A DNA stretch of 64,000 bases from JAQIBY01 sp963676165 (GCA_963676165.1 OY781043.1:434001-498000), one strand, 5' to 3'. Positions 1 through 8,951 are shown, numbered from the stretch's first letter. A program made the numbers and translations. Notes: a model not told the origin generated them from the sequence alone.

Positions 1-936
1 CGCTGTGAAAAAATCAACCGGATCATTTACTCCATTTAATGTTTTATAGGGATTGTAATCCCAATTGTAAGCATAAGTTGTATTGTTATGATTTGTCAGA
101 CCTTCTGAATGCGTAAGTAGCTCAATATGAACATACACATTATCATCTCTTAATTGATTTAATAGATTATCCATTTCCCACATTAGATTTTGTCTGTCAT
201 CATAATCATTTAAATGATTCCACTCTGGGAGAAAGCTATATGGGACAAACATTATTCTTAAGAAATTACCTCCATTATTAGACAGTTTTTTAATTCTTGT
301 TCTGTGCGAAACATTCTCTATTGGACAAAATATTGTATTGTTTGAATCAAATTCTTCAGGACGGGGCCAAGCAATATTCATTCCAATGGGAAAAATTGAT
401 TCTCCTGAAGACGTTTCTAAATACTTATTATTCTCATCAATCTTTAGAAATCCAGGGTTATTTGATTCTACACAAATAAAATTACAACCAATATTATCTT
501 CATATACGATACTTTCCCCGCATGAGATTTTCAATGTAACATGCCAGTTGCCTGTAATTTTAGGAGCAAAACGAACCCTCCAATTATTACTTAAAGGGCT
601 CTCTACCCATGTAGTGCTTTCAACAACAGGATTTGTGCTATAATTGTATTGACGATAGTAAAACCCATTAATTTTTTCTATCTTGTTGCCACAAGAGAAA
701 GTAGCAATTACATCAATATCCTCTGGATCATATGGGTTTATCTTAGGTGCAGTTTTACCACCTGAAGGATTAAAATATTCATGTATTGCTCCCTGGATAG
801 ACAGAGGAACTTCAACACTAAATTCAATAAGTTCATATTGCCCTACGTTTCCATTTGAAGGAGATAACACACTAATTTGAGCTAAAGATACTACACTCGA
901 ACCAATAATAATACAAAATAAAATTAGCTTTTTCAT
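1..936 (-). CDS. Secreted DUF5060-type glycoside hydrolase-like protein, 3' end outside the window
   Basis: An open frame of 312 codons runs from an ATG at 936 to the window edge without a stop, so the gene is cut off by the window. Residues 1-20 form a signal peptide ending SLAQ. Residues about 21-155 resemble the DUF5060 beta-sandwich found in front of Bacteroidota glycoside hydrolases: a segment IDVIATFSCG, then GFYYRQYNY, then WRVRFAPKITGNWHVTL. From about residue 160 the text NPGFLKIDENNKYLE followed by FPIGMNIAWPRP matches the start of the cellulase-like barrel that follows DUF5060. It is probably an exported carbohydrate-active enzyme; the substrate cannot be told. The catalytic residues would lie beyond the edge. 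Family assignment comes from motif recall and is fairly secure; enzymatic activity is inferred. Confidence 0.8.
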   Translation of the reverse strand, partial: MKKLILFCIIIGSSVVSLAQISVLSPSNGNVGQYELIEFSVEVPLSIQGAIHEYFNPSGGKTAPKINPYDPEDIDVIATFSCGNKIEKINGFYYRQYNYSTNPVVESTTWVESPLSNNWRVRFAPKITGNWHVTLKISCGESIVYEDNIGCNFICVESNNPGFLKIDENNKYLETSSGESIFPIGMNIAWPRPEEFDSNNTIFCPIENVSHRTRIKKLSNNGGNFLRIMFVPYSFLPEWNHLNDYDDRQNLMWEMDNLLNQLRDDNVYVHIELLTHSEGLTNHNNTTYAYNWDYNPYKTLNGVNDPVDFFTA

Positions 937-1129
937 AATGAAATGACTTAATAAGTGATATTAAATTTGTAAAATTATAAAAAATATATCATTGTTAGAT
1001 GAAAAAACACAAAATAGCTTAGCTTTCTTTACATTTTTTTTTGATAATTAGCCATATATGCTTTGCTCTATGTGTTTAGATGGTAAGTCATCTGAAATTA
1101 AGTTGGTTGAATTAGTTTATCATATGTTT

Positions 1130-1849
1130 TTACCAATCCTTATATGTAATTTCAAAGAATTTTAGCAGATGGATGCAATTAAATAAATGAATTTTACGAA
1201 AATTGAACAGATTAGAAAATGCCCATTGTTTACAATATTTTCGGGGAACTGTCATTAGCAGGCTTGCAATTAGAGCATGGTATATTTGTATTTTGATAGT
1301 GTGTTTTTTGTTTAGGCTAATAAAACCTGTTCTAGCTTGAGTAAATTTATAGAGAGCTTTATAATAATATCTTTTATTAAAAATGAGATATTGTTTGAAT
1401 CGAGTTTTGAGTTTGTCTAACAATATATTTAAGTGATTGACTGTCTGCGAAATTTAAATGTTTTTGGTGAGTTTTTATTAACGTTAATGGCCGTATAAAG
1501 TTTTATTCTCCTTTCTTTTACCATTTGATGGGTTGGCCTATACATTCTAAATATCCTTGAAAAGACTCATGATTGAATTATCAATTGTTAATTGTCAGTG
1601 TTTAAGTTTTGATGTTCGAGATAAGATATCTATTTTTTTAAGAAGTTTATTGGAGACATTTCCAAAAACATTAAGCTTTCGCAGTTTATTTGCGTCTAAA
1701 TTTTTTGTATGCAATTCAATTAGAATATTTGGTCTTGCCTGAAAAAAAACAAGCATTACGCCATTTACATCACGTAAGGAAGTGCATTGGGCATAAGGAT
1801 TAAAATAGCATATTTTTTTAATGATTTTTTGTTTTGAATTTTTTGACAT
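1130..1849 (-). pseudogene. Decayed IS4-type transposase (N- and C-terminal fragments)
   Basis: Two short open frames on the minus strand look like pieces of one transposase. The 84-residue piece at 1595-1849 contains YAQCTSLRDVNGVML and then NLDANKLRKLNVFGNVSNKLLKK, which resembles the N-terminal region of IS4 transposases (DUF4372-like; typical text is YNQCNSIREV.. followed by STLSEAN..R...VF). The 97-residue piece at 1130-1423 contains KIQIYHALIASLLM and KQWAFSNLFNFRKIHLF, which resembles the C-terminal helix region (IRIQIW.ALI...L followed by KW...NL...IR..L). The central catalytic part is missing and the 1424-1594 interval has stops, so the gene is internally deleted. No terminal inverted repeats were recognised. 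Similarity was judged by eye only. Confidence 0.45.
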
Positions 1850-2003
1850 ATTGATCAGATTTATGAGCTTTTACACTTGATGCAATGATTTTTACTCTTT
1901 TAAACAAATAAGCTGTCCGAAAACCAATCATCTCCTGATCTCCCTTCTTTTAATTTTTTATCAGACAATAGTGTTTTAATTACAAACATCCCAAATAAAG
2001 AAA

Positions 2004-2011
2004 TATATTTG
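2004..2011 (+). promoter_or_regulatory. Bacteroidota-type -7 element
   Basis: TATATTTG matches the TAnnTTTG -7 consensus and lies 21 bases before the ATG at 2033. No clear -33 element was identified. Confidence 0.4.
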
Positions 2012-2032
2012 TTGTTTTAGAGTTATTATCTC

Positions 2033-2851
2033 ATGAGATTGGTCTCCATACAAAAATATTGGATGCTATTGCTTACCTTTTTTCTGTTTTCTTGGACAGG
2101 GAAAAATGTGAATGCTCAGGCAATATTAAATCCTGATTTTGTTGTGGTCTCAGGTTATGTTTTTGATGTCGATAAAGACTCTGTCCTTACCTTTGCTAAT
2201 GTTTACAATACACGTACTATGCGTGGTACCATTACCGATAGAAATGGTTATTTCCGATATTATGCCTTACCTGGAGATACCTTGTGGTTCTCGAGTATGG
2301 GATATTATCCTTTGCAATACAAAATTGAAGATGCCCCGGGAAGCAGAATTCAAGACACGTTTTATCTCAAAGCACGAACCTACAAAATTCCTGACGTGGA
2401 TATTCTTGCTTTAACACGATACGAAAAACTTCGTTATGAAGTGAAAAATATGGAAGTTCCTCGGGATGTGAAAAATGCACGTAATAATTTCCCTGTCGTG
2501 AACCATAATGTAAATGCTTTTTATGAACGAAACTCAGAGAGTTTTGGATTAGTTATGAGCCCAATTTCTGCACTTTACGATGCGTTTTCAAAAGAGGGAA
2601 AAGAAAGACGGAAACTTGCAGAGTTGATGAGGCAAGATGCGATTGATGAAAAAATTGCCCTAAAGTATAACGAAGACCTTGTTACCAGAGTGACAGGTTT
2701 TGAGGGCGATCTCCTGATTGAATTCATGGAATTTTGTAATTTCTCAGAAGAGTTTTTACTCAATGCTCCGGATTACTATTTGATTGAGATATTAATAGAA
2801 CAATATGAAGCTTTTTGTGTTTTAAAAGGGATAGAATGTAATAACAAATAG
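2033..2851 (+). CDS. Exported CarboxypepD_reg-like domain protein
   Basis: This 272-residue protein has a signal peptide (hydrophobic run about 11-23, cleavage near NVNAQA at 29). A carboxypeptidase-D regulatory-like beta-sandwich follows at about 37-110, with VVSGYVFDVDKDSVLTFANVY, RGTITDRNGYF and LWFSSMGYYP as the typical strands (VxGxVxD, G..TD..G.F, SxxGY). The rest (about 120-272) is charged and I do not recognise it. Such proteins sit in the periplasm or at the outer membrane of Bacteroidota, and the domain is often a plug-like module. It is three bases upstream of lplA and probably co-transcribed with it. The specific function is unknown. Confidence 0.75.
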   Translation: MRLVSIQKYWMLLLTFFLFSWTGKNVNAQAILNPDFVVVSGYVFDVDKDSVLTFANVYNTRTMRGTITDRNGYFRYYALPGDTLWFSSMGYYPLQYKIEDAPGSRIQDTFYLKARTYKIPDVDILALTRYEKLRYEVKNMEVPRDVKNARNNFPVVNHNVNAFYERNSESFGLVMSPISALYDAFSKEGKERRKLAELMRQDAIDEKIALKYNEDLVTRVTGFEGDLLIEFMEFCNFSEEFLLNAPDYYLIEILIEQYEAFCVLKGIECNNK

Positions 2852-2854
2852 ATT

Positions 2855-3838
2855 ATGCTGGTAATAAAAAGTCCTTCCAGAGATGCTTTTTTTAATATAG
2901 CGTCGGAGGAGTACTTCTTGAAAACTGTTAAGGAAGATGTTTTTTTGATATATTTTAATGATCCTGCAATTATTGTAGGGAAACATCAAAATACACTTGC
3001 CGAAATCAATAAACCTTTTGTTGAAGCAAATGGAATTAAGGTTGTGCGTCGCTTAAGTGGTGGTGGTGCTGTATATCATGATCATGGAAACTTGAATTTT
3101 TCTTTTCACACAAAATACAATGAAAATGATGATTTTGTCGATTTTAGCAAATTTACAAAACCTGTCATTGATTTGCTCAATCAAATGGGTGTTAGAGCCA
3201 TGTTTAAAGGGCGAAACGACTTAGTTATTGACGATAAAAAGTTCTCAGGGAATGCAAAAATGAAATTTCAGGATAAAATTTTGCAACATGGTACAATTCT
3301 TTTCAATTCTGAAATGAAAGTACTTAGTGATGCACTGAAAGTTAATCCATTGAAATTTGAAGATAAAGCAGTGAAGTCTGTGCGTTCCAGAGTAACAAAT
3401 ATTGTGGATTATCTGCCTGAAGCAATGTCTATTGAAGAATTTGCTGAGAAATTAATAGCTTATGTGATTTCTCTTAATCCCAATGCGGAATATTATGAGT
3501 TAACAGATGAGGATCAGAATGTAATTCAGCAGCTTGCCAAAGAAAAGTACTCCACATGGGAGTGGAATTATGGAATTTCACCTGAGTATAATTTCAATAA
3601 GGGCATTAAAACCAATGCTGGTTATATCGAATTTCATCTTGATGTGCAAAATGGAGTCATTAAAAAAGCGAGAATATTTGGTGATTTCTTTGCTTCACAT
3701 CCAATTCGAGAGTTGGAAGAAATGCTTGAAAACGAAAGACACAATCTGGAAAATATTAAACAACGATTGGCGCTTGTCAATCTGGAACATTATTTTGGGG
3801 ATGTTTTATTATATGAGATAATTGAAGGTTTAATTTAA
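2855..3838 (+). CDS. lplA: Lipoate-protein ligase A
   Basis: This cytosolic enzyme activates lipoate with ATP and transfers it to lysines of E2 subunits and glycine cleavage H protein. The 327-residue sequence carries RRLSGGGAVYHDHGNLNFS at 65-83 (lipoate/ATP loop), GRNDLVIDDKKFSGNAK at 119-135 with the conserved lysine K129, HGTILFN at 145-151 and VRSRVTNI near 178. The C-terminal accessory domain (about 245-327) is present, as in the two-domain LplA class rather than the short LipB type. It starts three bases after the preceding stop and is followed at 10 bases by the mechanosensitive channel gene, so 2033-5555 may be one transcription unit. Length and motifs are normal. Confidence 0.93.
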   Translation: MLVIKSPSRDAFFNIASEEYFLKTVKEDVFLIYFNDPAIIVGKHQNTLAEINKPFVEANGIKVVRRLSGGGAVYHDHGNLNFSFHTKYNENDDFVDFSKFTKPVIDLLNQMGVRAMFKGRNDLVIDDKKFSGNAKMKFQDKILQHGTILFNSEMKVLSDALKVNPLKFEDKAVKSVRSRVTNIVDYLPEAMSIEEFAEKLIAYVISLNPNAEYYELTDEDQNVIQQLAKEKYSTWEWNYGISPEYNFNKGIKTNAGYIEFHLDVQNGVIKKARIFGDFFASHPIRELEEMLENERHNLENIKQRLALVNLEHYFGDVLLYEIIEGLI

Positions 3839-3848
3839 TAAATGAATT

Positions 3849-4655
3849 ATGAAAGAACAATTAAACAATTTACTGGATCTACTTGTCCTGTACGCACCTC
3901 GATTTATTGGTGCAATTCTTGTCCTCATTGCAGGACTTTGGATCATTAAGGTTCTAACAAAAACCATTACTCGATTAATGGAAAAACGAAACACAGATGT
4001 ATCATTACGTTTGTTTTTGAAATCACTGTTTAATACTTTGTTAAAAGCATTGCTTTTCATTTCTGTTATGGGAATGGTGGGGATAGAAATGACATCCTTT
4101 ATCGCTATCCTCGGTGCTGCAGGTTTGGCTGTTGGTATGGCATTGTCTGGGACTCTACAAAACTTTGCTGGTGGAGTTATGGTATTATTGTTTAAACCTT
4201 ATAAAGTGGGTGATTTTATTGAAGCTCAAGGTTATATGGGTACTGTTAACCAGATTCAGATTTTTAATACCATTTTGTTGACGGTTGATAACAGAACCAT
4301 TATTATTCCAAATGCAAAAATTTCAAATGATTCATTGATCAATTATTCCACTCAGGGAACTCGTCGTGTCGATTGGGTTTTTGGAATCGGTTATGGCGAT
4401 AAAGTGGAAGATGCACGTAAAATTCTCGAGGGTTTTATTGTCAACGATGAGCGCATTTTGAAAGATCCGGCATATCAAATTGTACTATCTGAGCTTGGCG
4501 ATAGCTCTGTGAATATCACTGTGCGTGCTTGGGTTAAAGGTGCAGATTTTTGGGATGTGAAATTTGAAATGAATGAGAAAGTGTACAACAAATTTAATGA
4601 GGTGGGCATTAATATTCCATTCCCACAAATGGATGTACACATTCATAATAGCTAA
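3849..4655 (+). CDS. MscS-family small-conductance mechanosensitive channel
   Basis: This 268-residue inner-membrane channel would release solutes on hypo-osmotic shock. Hydrophobic segments lie at about 15-38, 62-80 and 84-113. The third carries the glycine/alanine-rich pore helix GAAGLAVGMALSGTLQNFAGG (about 89-109), followed by FKPYKVGDFIE, the hallmark of the MscS beta domain. The end PFPQMDVHIHN is the usual C-terminal strand. It lies between lplA (10-base gap) and the DUF3078 gene (12-base gap) in a compact run. The length is close to that of E. coli MscS (286), so it is the minimal three-helix form. Confidence 0.93.
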   Translation: MKEQLNNLLDLLVLYAPRFIGAILVLIAGLWIIKVLTKTITRLMEKRNTDVSLRLFLKSLFNTLLKALLFISVMGMVGIEMTSFIAILGAAGLAVGMALSGTLQNFAGGVMVLLFKPYKVGDFIEAQGYMGTVNQIQIFNTILLTVDNRTIIIPNAKISNDSLINYSTQGTRRVDWVFGIGYGDKVEDARKILEGFIVNDERILKDPAYQIVLSELGDSSVNITVRAWVKGADFWDVKFEMNEKVYNKFNEVGINIPFPQMDVHIHNS

Positions 4656-4667
4656 AAACGAGAAACT

Positions 4668-5555
4668 ATGAAACGAATATTTATTGCTTTAGTCACTGTG
4701 ATTTTTGCAGGGCAAGTTATGGGGCAAAAGGCTGTGCCTGATTCATTAGCTGGATGGAAAACCGGTGCAGTGGCTACACTGAGTGGAACTCAAGTTGCAT
4801 TAGTCAATTGGAGTGCCGGGGGTGAAGAATCACTATCTGGAGTTGCTCTTTTTAATGCATTCGCTAATTACAAAAAAAGTAAGTTTACTTGGGACAACAC
4901 ACTTGATCTTGCTTATGGAATGAGTAAAATTGGGGAGGACCCTTGGATTAAAAGTGATGACCGCATTGATTTTGCATCAAAAGCAGGTCAGTATGCATTT
5001 AAGCACTGGTATTACACAGGCTTGCTGGGTTTTAAAACACAGTTTATGGAAGGTTTTAGTTCCCCTGACGACCTCTTGCCTATTTCCAATTTCTTTGCTC
5101 CTGCTTATTTGAATGTTTCTTTAGGGATGGATTATAAACCCAACGATAATTTTTCACTCTTTATCTCTCCGCTTTCGGGTAAGATGACCTTTGTAATGGA
5201 TCAGGTCCTTGCTGATGCAGGAGCTTTTGGAGTGGAAGCCGGTGAAAATTTCAGACCTGAGTTTGGGGGATATATGAAAGTTGCTTTGAAACATGACATC
5301 ATGGAAAATGTAAGCTTGCAAACAAAACTTGACCTTTTTTCAAATTATTTGAATAACCCACAAAATATTGATGTGACATGGGATGTTTTGGTCGCAATGA
5401 AAATCAATAAATTCCTTACTGCTATCCTAACAACTAATTTAATTTATGATGACGATATTGATATCGCTATCGAACAAGAAGATGGTTTGGTAAGAATGAG
5501 TCCTGCAATCCAGTTTAAAGAAAGCTTTGGTTTGGGACTATCCTATAAATTCTAA
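4668..5555 (+). CDS. DUF3078 family exported protein
   Basis: The 295-residue protein starts with a signal peptide (1-20, ending VMGQ). The mature part is rich in aromatic residues and alternating hydrophobic strands and ends in LGLSYKF, with a terminal phenylalanine typical of outer-membrane beta-barrels. The segment WKTGAVATLSGTQVALVNWSAGGEESLS near 29-56 is characteristic of the DUF3078 family of Bacteroidota. The family function is not known to me; an outer-membrane location is inferred. A strong hairpin terminator follows at 5575, so this is the last gene of its transcription unit. Confidence 0.8.
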   Translation: MKRIFIALVTVIFAGQVMGQKAVPDSLAGWKTGAVATLSGTQVALVNWSAGGEESLSGVALFNAFANYKKSKFTWDNTLDLAYGMSKIGEDPWIKSDDRIDFASKAGQYAFKHWYYTGLLGFKTQFMEGFSSPDDLLPISNFFAPAYLNVSLGMDYKPNDNFSLFISPLSGKMTFVMDQVLADAGAFGVEAGENFRPEFGGYMKVALKHDIMENVSLQTKLDLFSNYLNNPQNIDVTWDVLVAMKINKFLTAILTTNLIYDDDIDIAIEQEDGLVRMSPAIQFKESFGLGLSYKF

Positions 5556-5574
5556 ATTGAATTAACATATTTTG

Positions 5575-5611
5575 AAAATCCACTTTTCTACCTTAGGAAA
5601 GTGGATTTTTT
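5575..5611 (+). terminator. Rho-independent terminator after the DUF3078 gene
   Basis: AAAATCCACTTTTC pairs with GAAAGTGGATTTTT around an eight-base loop, followed by a short T run. It lies 20 bases after the stop codon at 5555. Confidence 0.85.
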
Positions 5612-5926
5612 ATGCGCTAATGAATGTAATTTATTTTTATTTTGACCATAGAGTATTCAAATATACTAGCTTGCCTACCTCCGCTGGTAAACTATGGAAG
5701 TCGAGGTGTTAATCAATGTTTTTGGAGTTCTGTTCTCCATAAACACTAAAATCTACCACATTTCTACCGTAAGATTTGATGTGCTGAGATAACTCAGCGT
5801 ATTCAGATCATAAAACATTGTAGCTTTTGGCATGAATTTTTGCTTTTTCTGCAAAAATCATGTCCAAAAGCCCATCATAACTTCTTTGTTTTATCCTTTT
5901 CCCAAACCATACTCGTCAAAAAGAGC
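5612..5926. other. Intergenic stretch without a gene
   Basis: No credible coding frame was found between the two terminators here. The only structure seen is the long imperfect inverted repeat at 5823-5871. The rest is unremarkable AT-rich sequence. Confidence 0.5.
5823..5871. repeat. Long imperfect inverted repeat
   Basis: GCTTTTGG-CATGA-ATTTTTGC is mirrored by GCAAAAAT-CATG-T-CCAAAAGC around a TTTTTCT loop. About 20 of 24 arm bases can pair. It has no T run directly after it and lies between two convergent terminators, so it may be a structural or mobile relic rather than a terminator. Confidence 0.6.
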
Positions 5927-5956
5927 AAAAAAAAACCACTCCCGAAGGAATGGTTT
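5927..5956 (-). terminator. Rho-independent terminator for the small lipoprotein gene
   Basis: On the minus strand AAACCATTCC-TTCG-GGAGTGGTTT forms a ten-pair stem (one G-U) closed by a stable cUUCGg tetraloop and followed by a T tract. It begins about 20 bases after the stop of the gene ending at 5976. Confidence 0.88.
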
Positions 5957-5975
5957 CTTTATTTTTTACGAAAGA

Positions 5976-6368
5976 CTATTCCATATCTGAGAATAATGCT
6001 TCGAACATTTTTTCTTGCAATTTGTCATAACCTTCACATTCTGCAAGTTCTTTTTCTACATCGCTGTATTTGTCTTCCATACCTTCAGCGAGTGCTTCGA
6101 GTTCAGTAGAAAGTTCTTCTGCAGCTGCAGTGTCTTCTTCGTACTTTTTCATCATTTCTTCTGATTCTTTCATGGTTTCTTTGAAAGCAGTAACGATTTT
6201 GTCAATCTCTGCATCATCAATTTTTCCATCTTCAGCAGCTTTTTGTTGCATTTTCACAAAAGCTTCTTGTTTTTTGATCAAAGCTTTAGCGTCAGCTTTT
6301 GGTCCACCACATGATGAGAAAGCAAATACGAAAGCTACGAGGCTCATTAAAACAGCAATTTTTTTCAT
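5976..6368 (-). CDS. Small coiled-coil lipoprotein
   Basis: The start is placed at the ATG at 6368 rather than the in-frame ATG at 6392, because this gives a clean lipoprotein signal MKKIAVLMSLVAFVFAFSSC with lipobox FSSC at about 17-20. The mature part (about 110 residues) is almost wholly charged heptad-like helix, dominated by K, E, A and M, and ends with the acidic tail FSDME. It is likely anchored to a membrane facing the periplasm. No named family was recognised. It stands alone, with its own promoter (6409-6416) and a UUCG terminator, so it is monocistronic. Function unknown. Confidence 0.8.
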   Translation of the reverse strand: MKKIAVLMSLVAFVFAFSSCGGPKADAKALIKKQEAFVKMQQKAAEDGKIDDAEIDKIVTAFKETMKESEEMMKKYEEDTAAAEELSTELEALAEGMEDKYSDVEKELAECEGYDKLQEKMFEALFSDME

Positions 6369-6408
6369 AGTATTAGATTTAAAATTAAACATTGATTACC
6401 GTATAGTG

Positions 6409-6416
6409 CAAATATA
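6409..6416 (-). promoter_or_regulatory. Bacteroidota-type -7 element
   Basis: On the minus strand this reads TATATTTG, an exact TAnnTTTG match, 40 bases before the lipoprotein start at 6368. Confidence 0.5.
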
Positions 6417-6530
6417 GAAAAAATCACTATATCGCAAACCATATCAGCTTTTTATTTTTAAAAATTCAAGAAAACATTCAATTTTTTTAAAATTTTAGCC
6501 TTCCCATGCTAATAATTAAGTGTATAACAA

Positions 6531-8189
6531 TTATTTCATTTGGTATTTCGCAACCAAAGGTATTCTGCGTCCAAATCCAAATGCTTTTGAACTAACGCGC
6601 AAAATTGGAGGTGCTTGAAAGCGTTTATACTCATTACGATTCACCATGCCTAAAACATAATGTACGGTTTCTTTATCGTATCCTGCTTCAATAATTTCTG
6701 AGGCAGATAATTTCTTTTCGATATAGGCAAATAAAATGCCATCTAAAATTTCATACGGAGGTAAGCTGTCTTCGTCTTTTTGGTCAGGACGCAATTCCGC
6801 TGATGGCGGTTTGGTAATGCTATTCTCCGGAATGATTTCTTTTTCTCGATTGATGTAGCGAGACATGGCAAATACATCTGTTTTATAAATGTCTCCTAAA
6901 ACTGATATTCCTCCATTCATGTCTCCATAAAGTGTTGTGTATCCAACTGCAGCTTCACTTTTATTGGACGTGTTAACCAGAATATGTCCAAACTTATTGG
7001 ATGCAGCCATGAGCATTACTCCCCGAAGTCGTGCTTGAATATTTTCCTCTGTTACATCTTCGTTTTGTCCTGCAAAATAGGCTGCCATGCTTTTGTTGAT
7101 TGCCGAAAAGCCATCTTGAATTGGTATGGTTTCGTAATGCATACCCAGATTTTCAGCCAAAACTTCGGCGTCTTTTATACTGTGTTCGCTACTATATTGT
7201 GACGGCATTAATATGCCATACACATTTTCACCTCCCAATGCTTCTGCGAGAAGCGCTGCAGTTAATGCAGAATCTATACCTCCGGATAAGCCCAAAATCG
7301 CAGTTTTAAATCCCATCTTCTGAAAATAATCCCGAATACCTAAGATTAACGCATCATGCATCATGGCAATACGGCCGGTTTCATTGATGGCGAGCTCTTC
7401 TTTCGCTGAAATCGTTTTGCTGTCTATCCACTGTCTGTCTTCTTCAAAATGTTTAAGTTGAAGAACAACATCTCCATCTTTATTCAAAACGCGAGAGCCT
7501 CCATCGTAAATCAATTCCGTGTTACCACCACATTGGTTTACGTAAAGAATAGCGAGTTTGTGATCTTTAGCATTGTTGATCAATACTTGTTTTCTCAGAT
7601 TTTCCTGATTGTATGAAAATGGTGATCCGGCAATATTTATCACGTAATCAGGTTTTAACTTAGCTAATTCTCTCAAGGGAGAAACCTGATACAAGGTTTC
7701 TTTCGCAAACTGGTATCCGGCTTCTTGTTTATCCCAAAGATCTTCACAAATCGTAACGGCAATTTTCTCTCCTTTATATTCCAACAGTTTAAAGCTTGTG
7801 TTGGGTTCGAAATATCGGTAATCGTCAAAAATATCGTACGTGGGTAATAGTGTCTTTTTAAAGACTTCTTTTATTTCGCCATCTGCGATAAAAACAGCTG
7901 CATTGAAAAGTTTTTTCCCATTGGGAGACTCATTTAGCCATGGAGCGCCAAGTAATATGGCAATGCCGTGACAATGGGATGCAATGTGATGAATCGCTTC
8001 ATAAATCATGTCAATGAAATCTTTCTGTTCCAACATGTCATGAGGAATGTATCCGCAGATTGCTAATTCTGAAAACACAACGAGATCGACATTCGCTTGC
8101 TTGCCTTTTTGAATTGCATCAATAATTTTTTCTGCATTCCCTTTAAGATCTCCAACAATATAGTTGAGCTGCTCTATTTGAATTTTCAT
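6531..8189 (-). CDS. nadE: Glutamine-dependent NAD+ synthase
   Basis: This enzyme makes NAD+ from deamido-NAD+, ATP and glutamine, the last step of NAD synthesis. The 552-residue protein has an N-terminal nitrilase-type glutaminase (1 to about 265) with the catalytic triad E41 (FSELAICGY), K112 (KKTLLPTYDIFDD) and C148 (TICEDLW). The C-terminal synthetase (about 280-552) carries the PP-loop LSGGIDSAL at 301-309 and the downstream TLYGDMNGG. It is therefore the two-domain, glutamine-using form and not the short ammonia-dependent NadE. It is divergent from nothing nearby; upstream is a beta-barrel gene on the same strand, separated by a terminator. In Flavobacterium the nadE gene neighbours gldB, as it does here within 1 kb. 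Confidence 0.96.
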   Translation of the reverse strand: MKIQIEQLNYIVGDLKGNAEKIIDAIQKGKQANVDLVVFSELAICGYIPHDMLEQKDFIDMIYEAIHHIASHCHGIAILLGAPWLNESPNGKKLFNAAVFIADGEIKEVFKKTLLPTYDIFDDYRYFEPNTSFKLLEYKGEKIAVTICEDLWDKQEAGYQFAKETLYQVSPLRELAKLKPDYVINIAGSPFSYNQENLRKQVLINNAKDHKLAILYVNQCGGNTELIYDGGSRVLNKDGDVVLQLKHFEEDRQWIDSKTISAKEELAINETGRIAMMHDALILGIRDYFQKMGFKTAILGLSGGIDSALTAALLAEALGGENVYGILMPSQYSSEHSIKDAEVLAENLGMHYETIPIQDGFSAINKSMAAYFAGQNEDVTEENIQARLRGVMLMAASNKFGHILVNTSNKSEAAVGYTTLYGDMNGGISVLGDIYKTDVFAMSRYINREKEIIPENSITKPPSAELRPDQKDEDSLPPYEILDGILFAYIEKKLSASEIIEAGYDKETVHYVLGMVNRNEYKRFQAPPILRVSSKAFGFGRRIPLVAKYQMK

Positions 8190-8201
8190 ATCTGTTTAGA
8201 T

Positions 8202-8232
8202 AAAAAAATCCCAATTCGTTTGAATCGGGATT
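8202..8232 (-). terminator. Rho-independent terminator after the beta-barrel gene
   Basis: On the minus strand AATCCCGATTC-AAAC-GAATTGGGATT forms an 11-pair stem with one G-U, followed by a run of seven T residues. It lies 20 bases after the stop at 8253 and just upstream of nadE. Confidence 0.85.
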
Positions 8233-8252
8233 ATAATGTGAATCAAAATATT

Positions 8253-8951
8253 TTAGAAAAGAATTCCAATTTTCAATGAAACAGTATTTATTTTACCACG
8301 GTGTTCACGTGTTGTCGCATTTCCTTCTTGAAATACTTCCACAGTAACGTCATCGTTGGTTTTAATGAAATCCATAATACCACCATTGTACACAATTTCA
8401 GTAATAAAACGTGTATTACCTGATAATGACCACTCAAAACCAGCACCCATGTACCAATTCATGTTGAATAGACCAATGTTATCAGTGAATAAGTCGTCAC
8501 CTTCATCTGTAATGTCAGCAATTCCTTTTAAGCGAACCATAGGAGAGACACCAGCTTTCATGTAATAACTTAAGAATCCAATTTCGTTGGTTTTTCCTTT
8601 GAAACCAATAGGGATTTCCAAATAGTTTAAGTTATAACCTACTTTCTTAGCACCTTTCACCGTGTCAATTATTCCAAGGTCGTAAATGTTTGAAATAATT
8701 CCATGGTCGTAATGCATGTTTGCATTCATTGTGTTGTATTTAATTGCCCCAGTGAAAACAAAATTATCTGAGATAGGGAAATCTGCCATGGCTCCAAAAT
8801 TGAAACCTAAACCAACACCTTCGTTGGATTGAATTTTACTTTCTACGCCGAACCAAGACAAGCTGGTTCCACCAAATAATCCACCTGAAATTTGTGAAAA
8901 TGCACCAAAGCTAATGGCAAATAAACTAATGGCAAGGATAATCTTTTTCAT
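8253..8951 (-). CDS. Outer-membrane beta-barrel protein (PorT-like)
   Basis: The 232-residue protein has a signal peptide (1-19, ending GAFSQ) and then alternating strands typical of an eight-stranded barrel: GLGFNFGAMADFPI, NLNYLEIPIGFKGK, YYMKAGVSPMVRL, MNWYMGAGFEW and the closing strand VSLKIGILF ending in phenylalanine. The segment YLEIPIGFK is a frequent marker of the PorT/outer-membrane-protein-beta-barrel families of Bacteroidota. It probably sits in the outer membrane; its ligand is unknown. It has its own promoter (8995-9002) and terminator (8202-8232), so it is transcribed alone. Confidence 0.8.
   Translation of the reverse strand: MKKIILAISLFAISFGAFSQISGGLFGGTSLSWFGVESKIQSNEGVGLGFNFGAMADFPISDNFVFTGAIKYNTMNANMHYDHGIISNIYDLGIIDTVKGAKKVGYNLNYLEIPIGFKGKTNEIGFLSYYMKAGVSPMVRLKGIADITDEGDDLFTDNIGLFNMNWYMGAGFEWSLSGNTRFITEIVYNGGIMDFIKTNDDVTVEVFQEGNATTREHRGKINTVSLKIGILF

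Noticed and set aside
1557..1742. A 61-codon plus-strand frame in the gene-poor left region
   Set aside because: It is the reverse of the transposase-like fragment and has no start signals or family resemblance.
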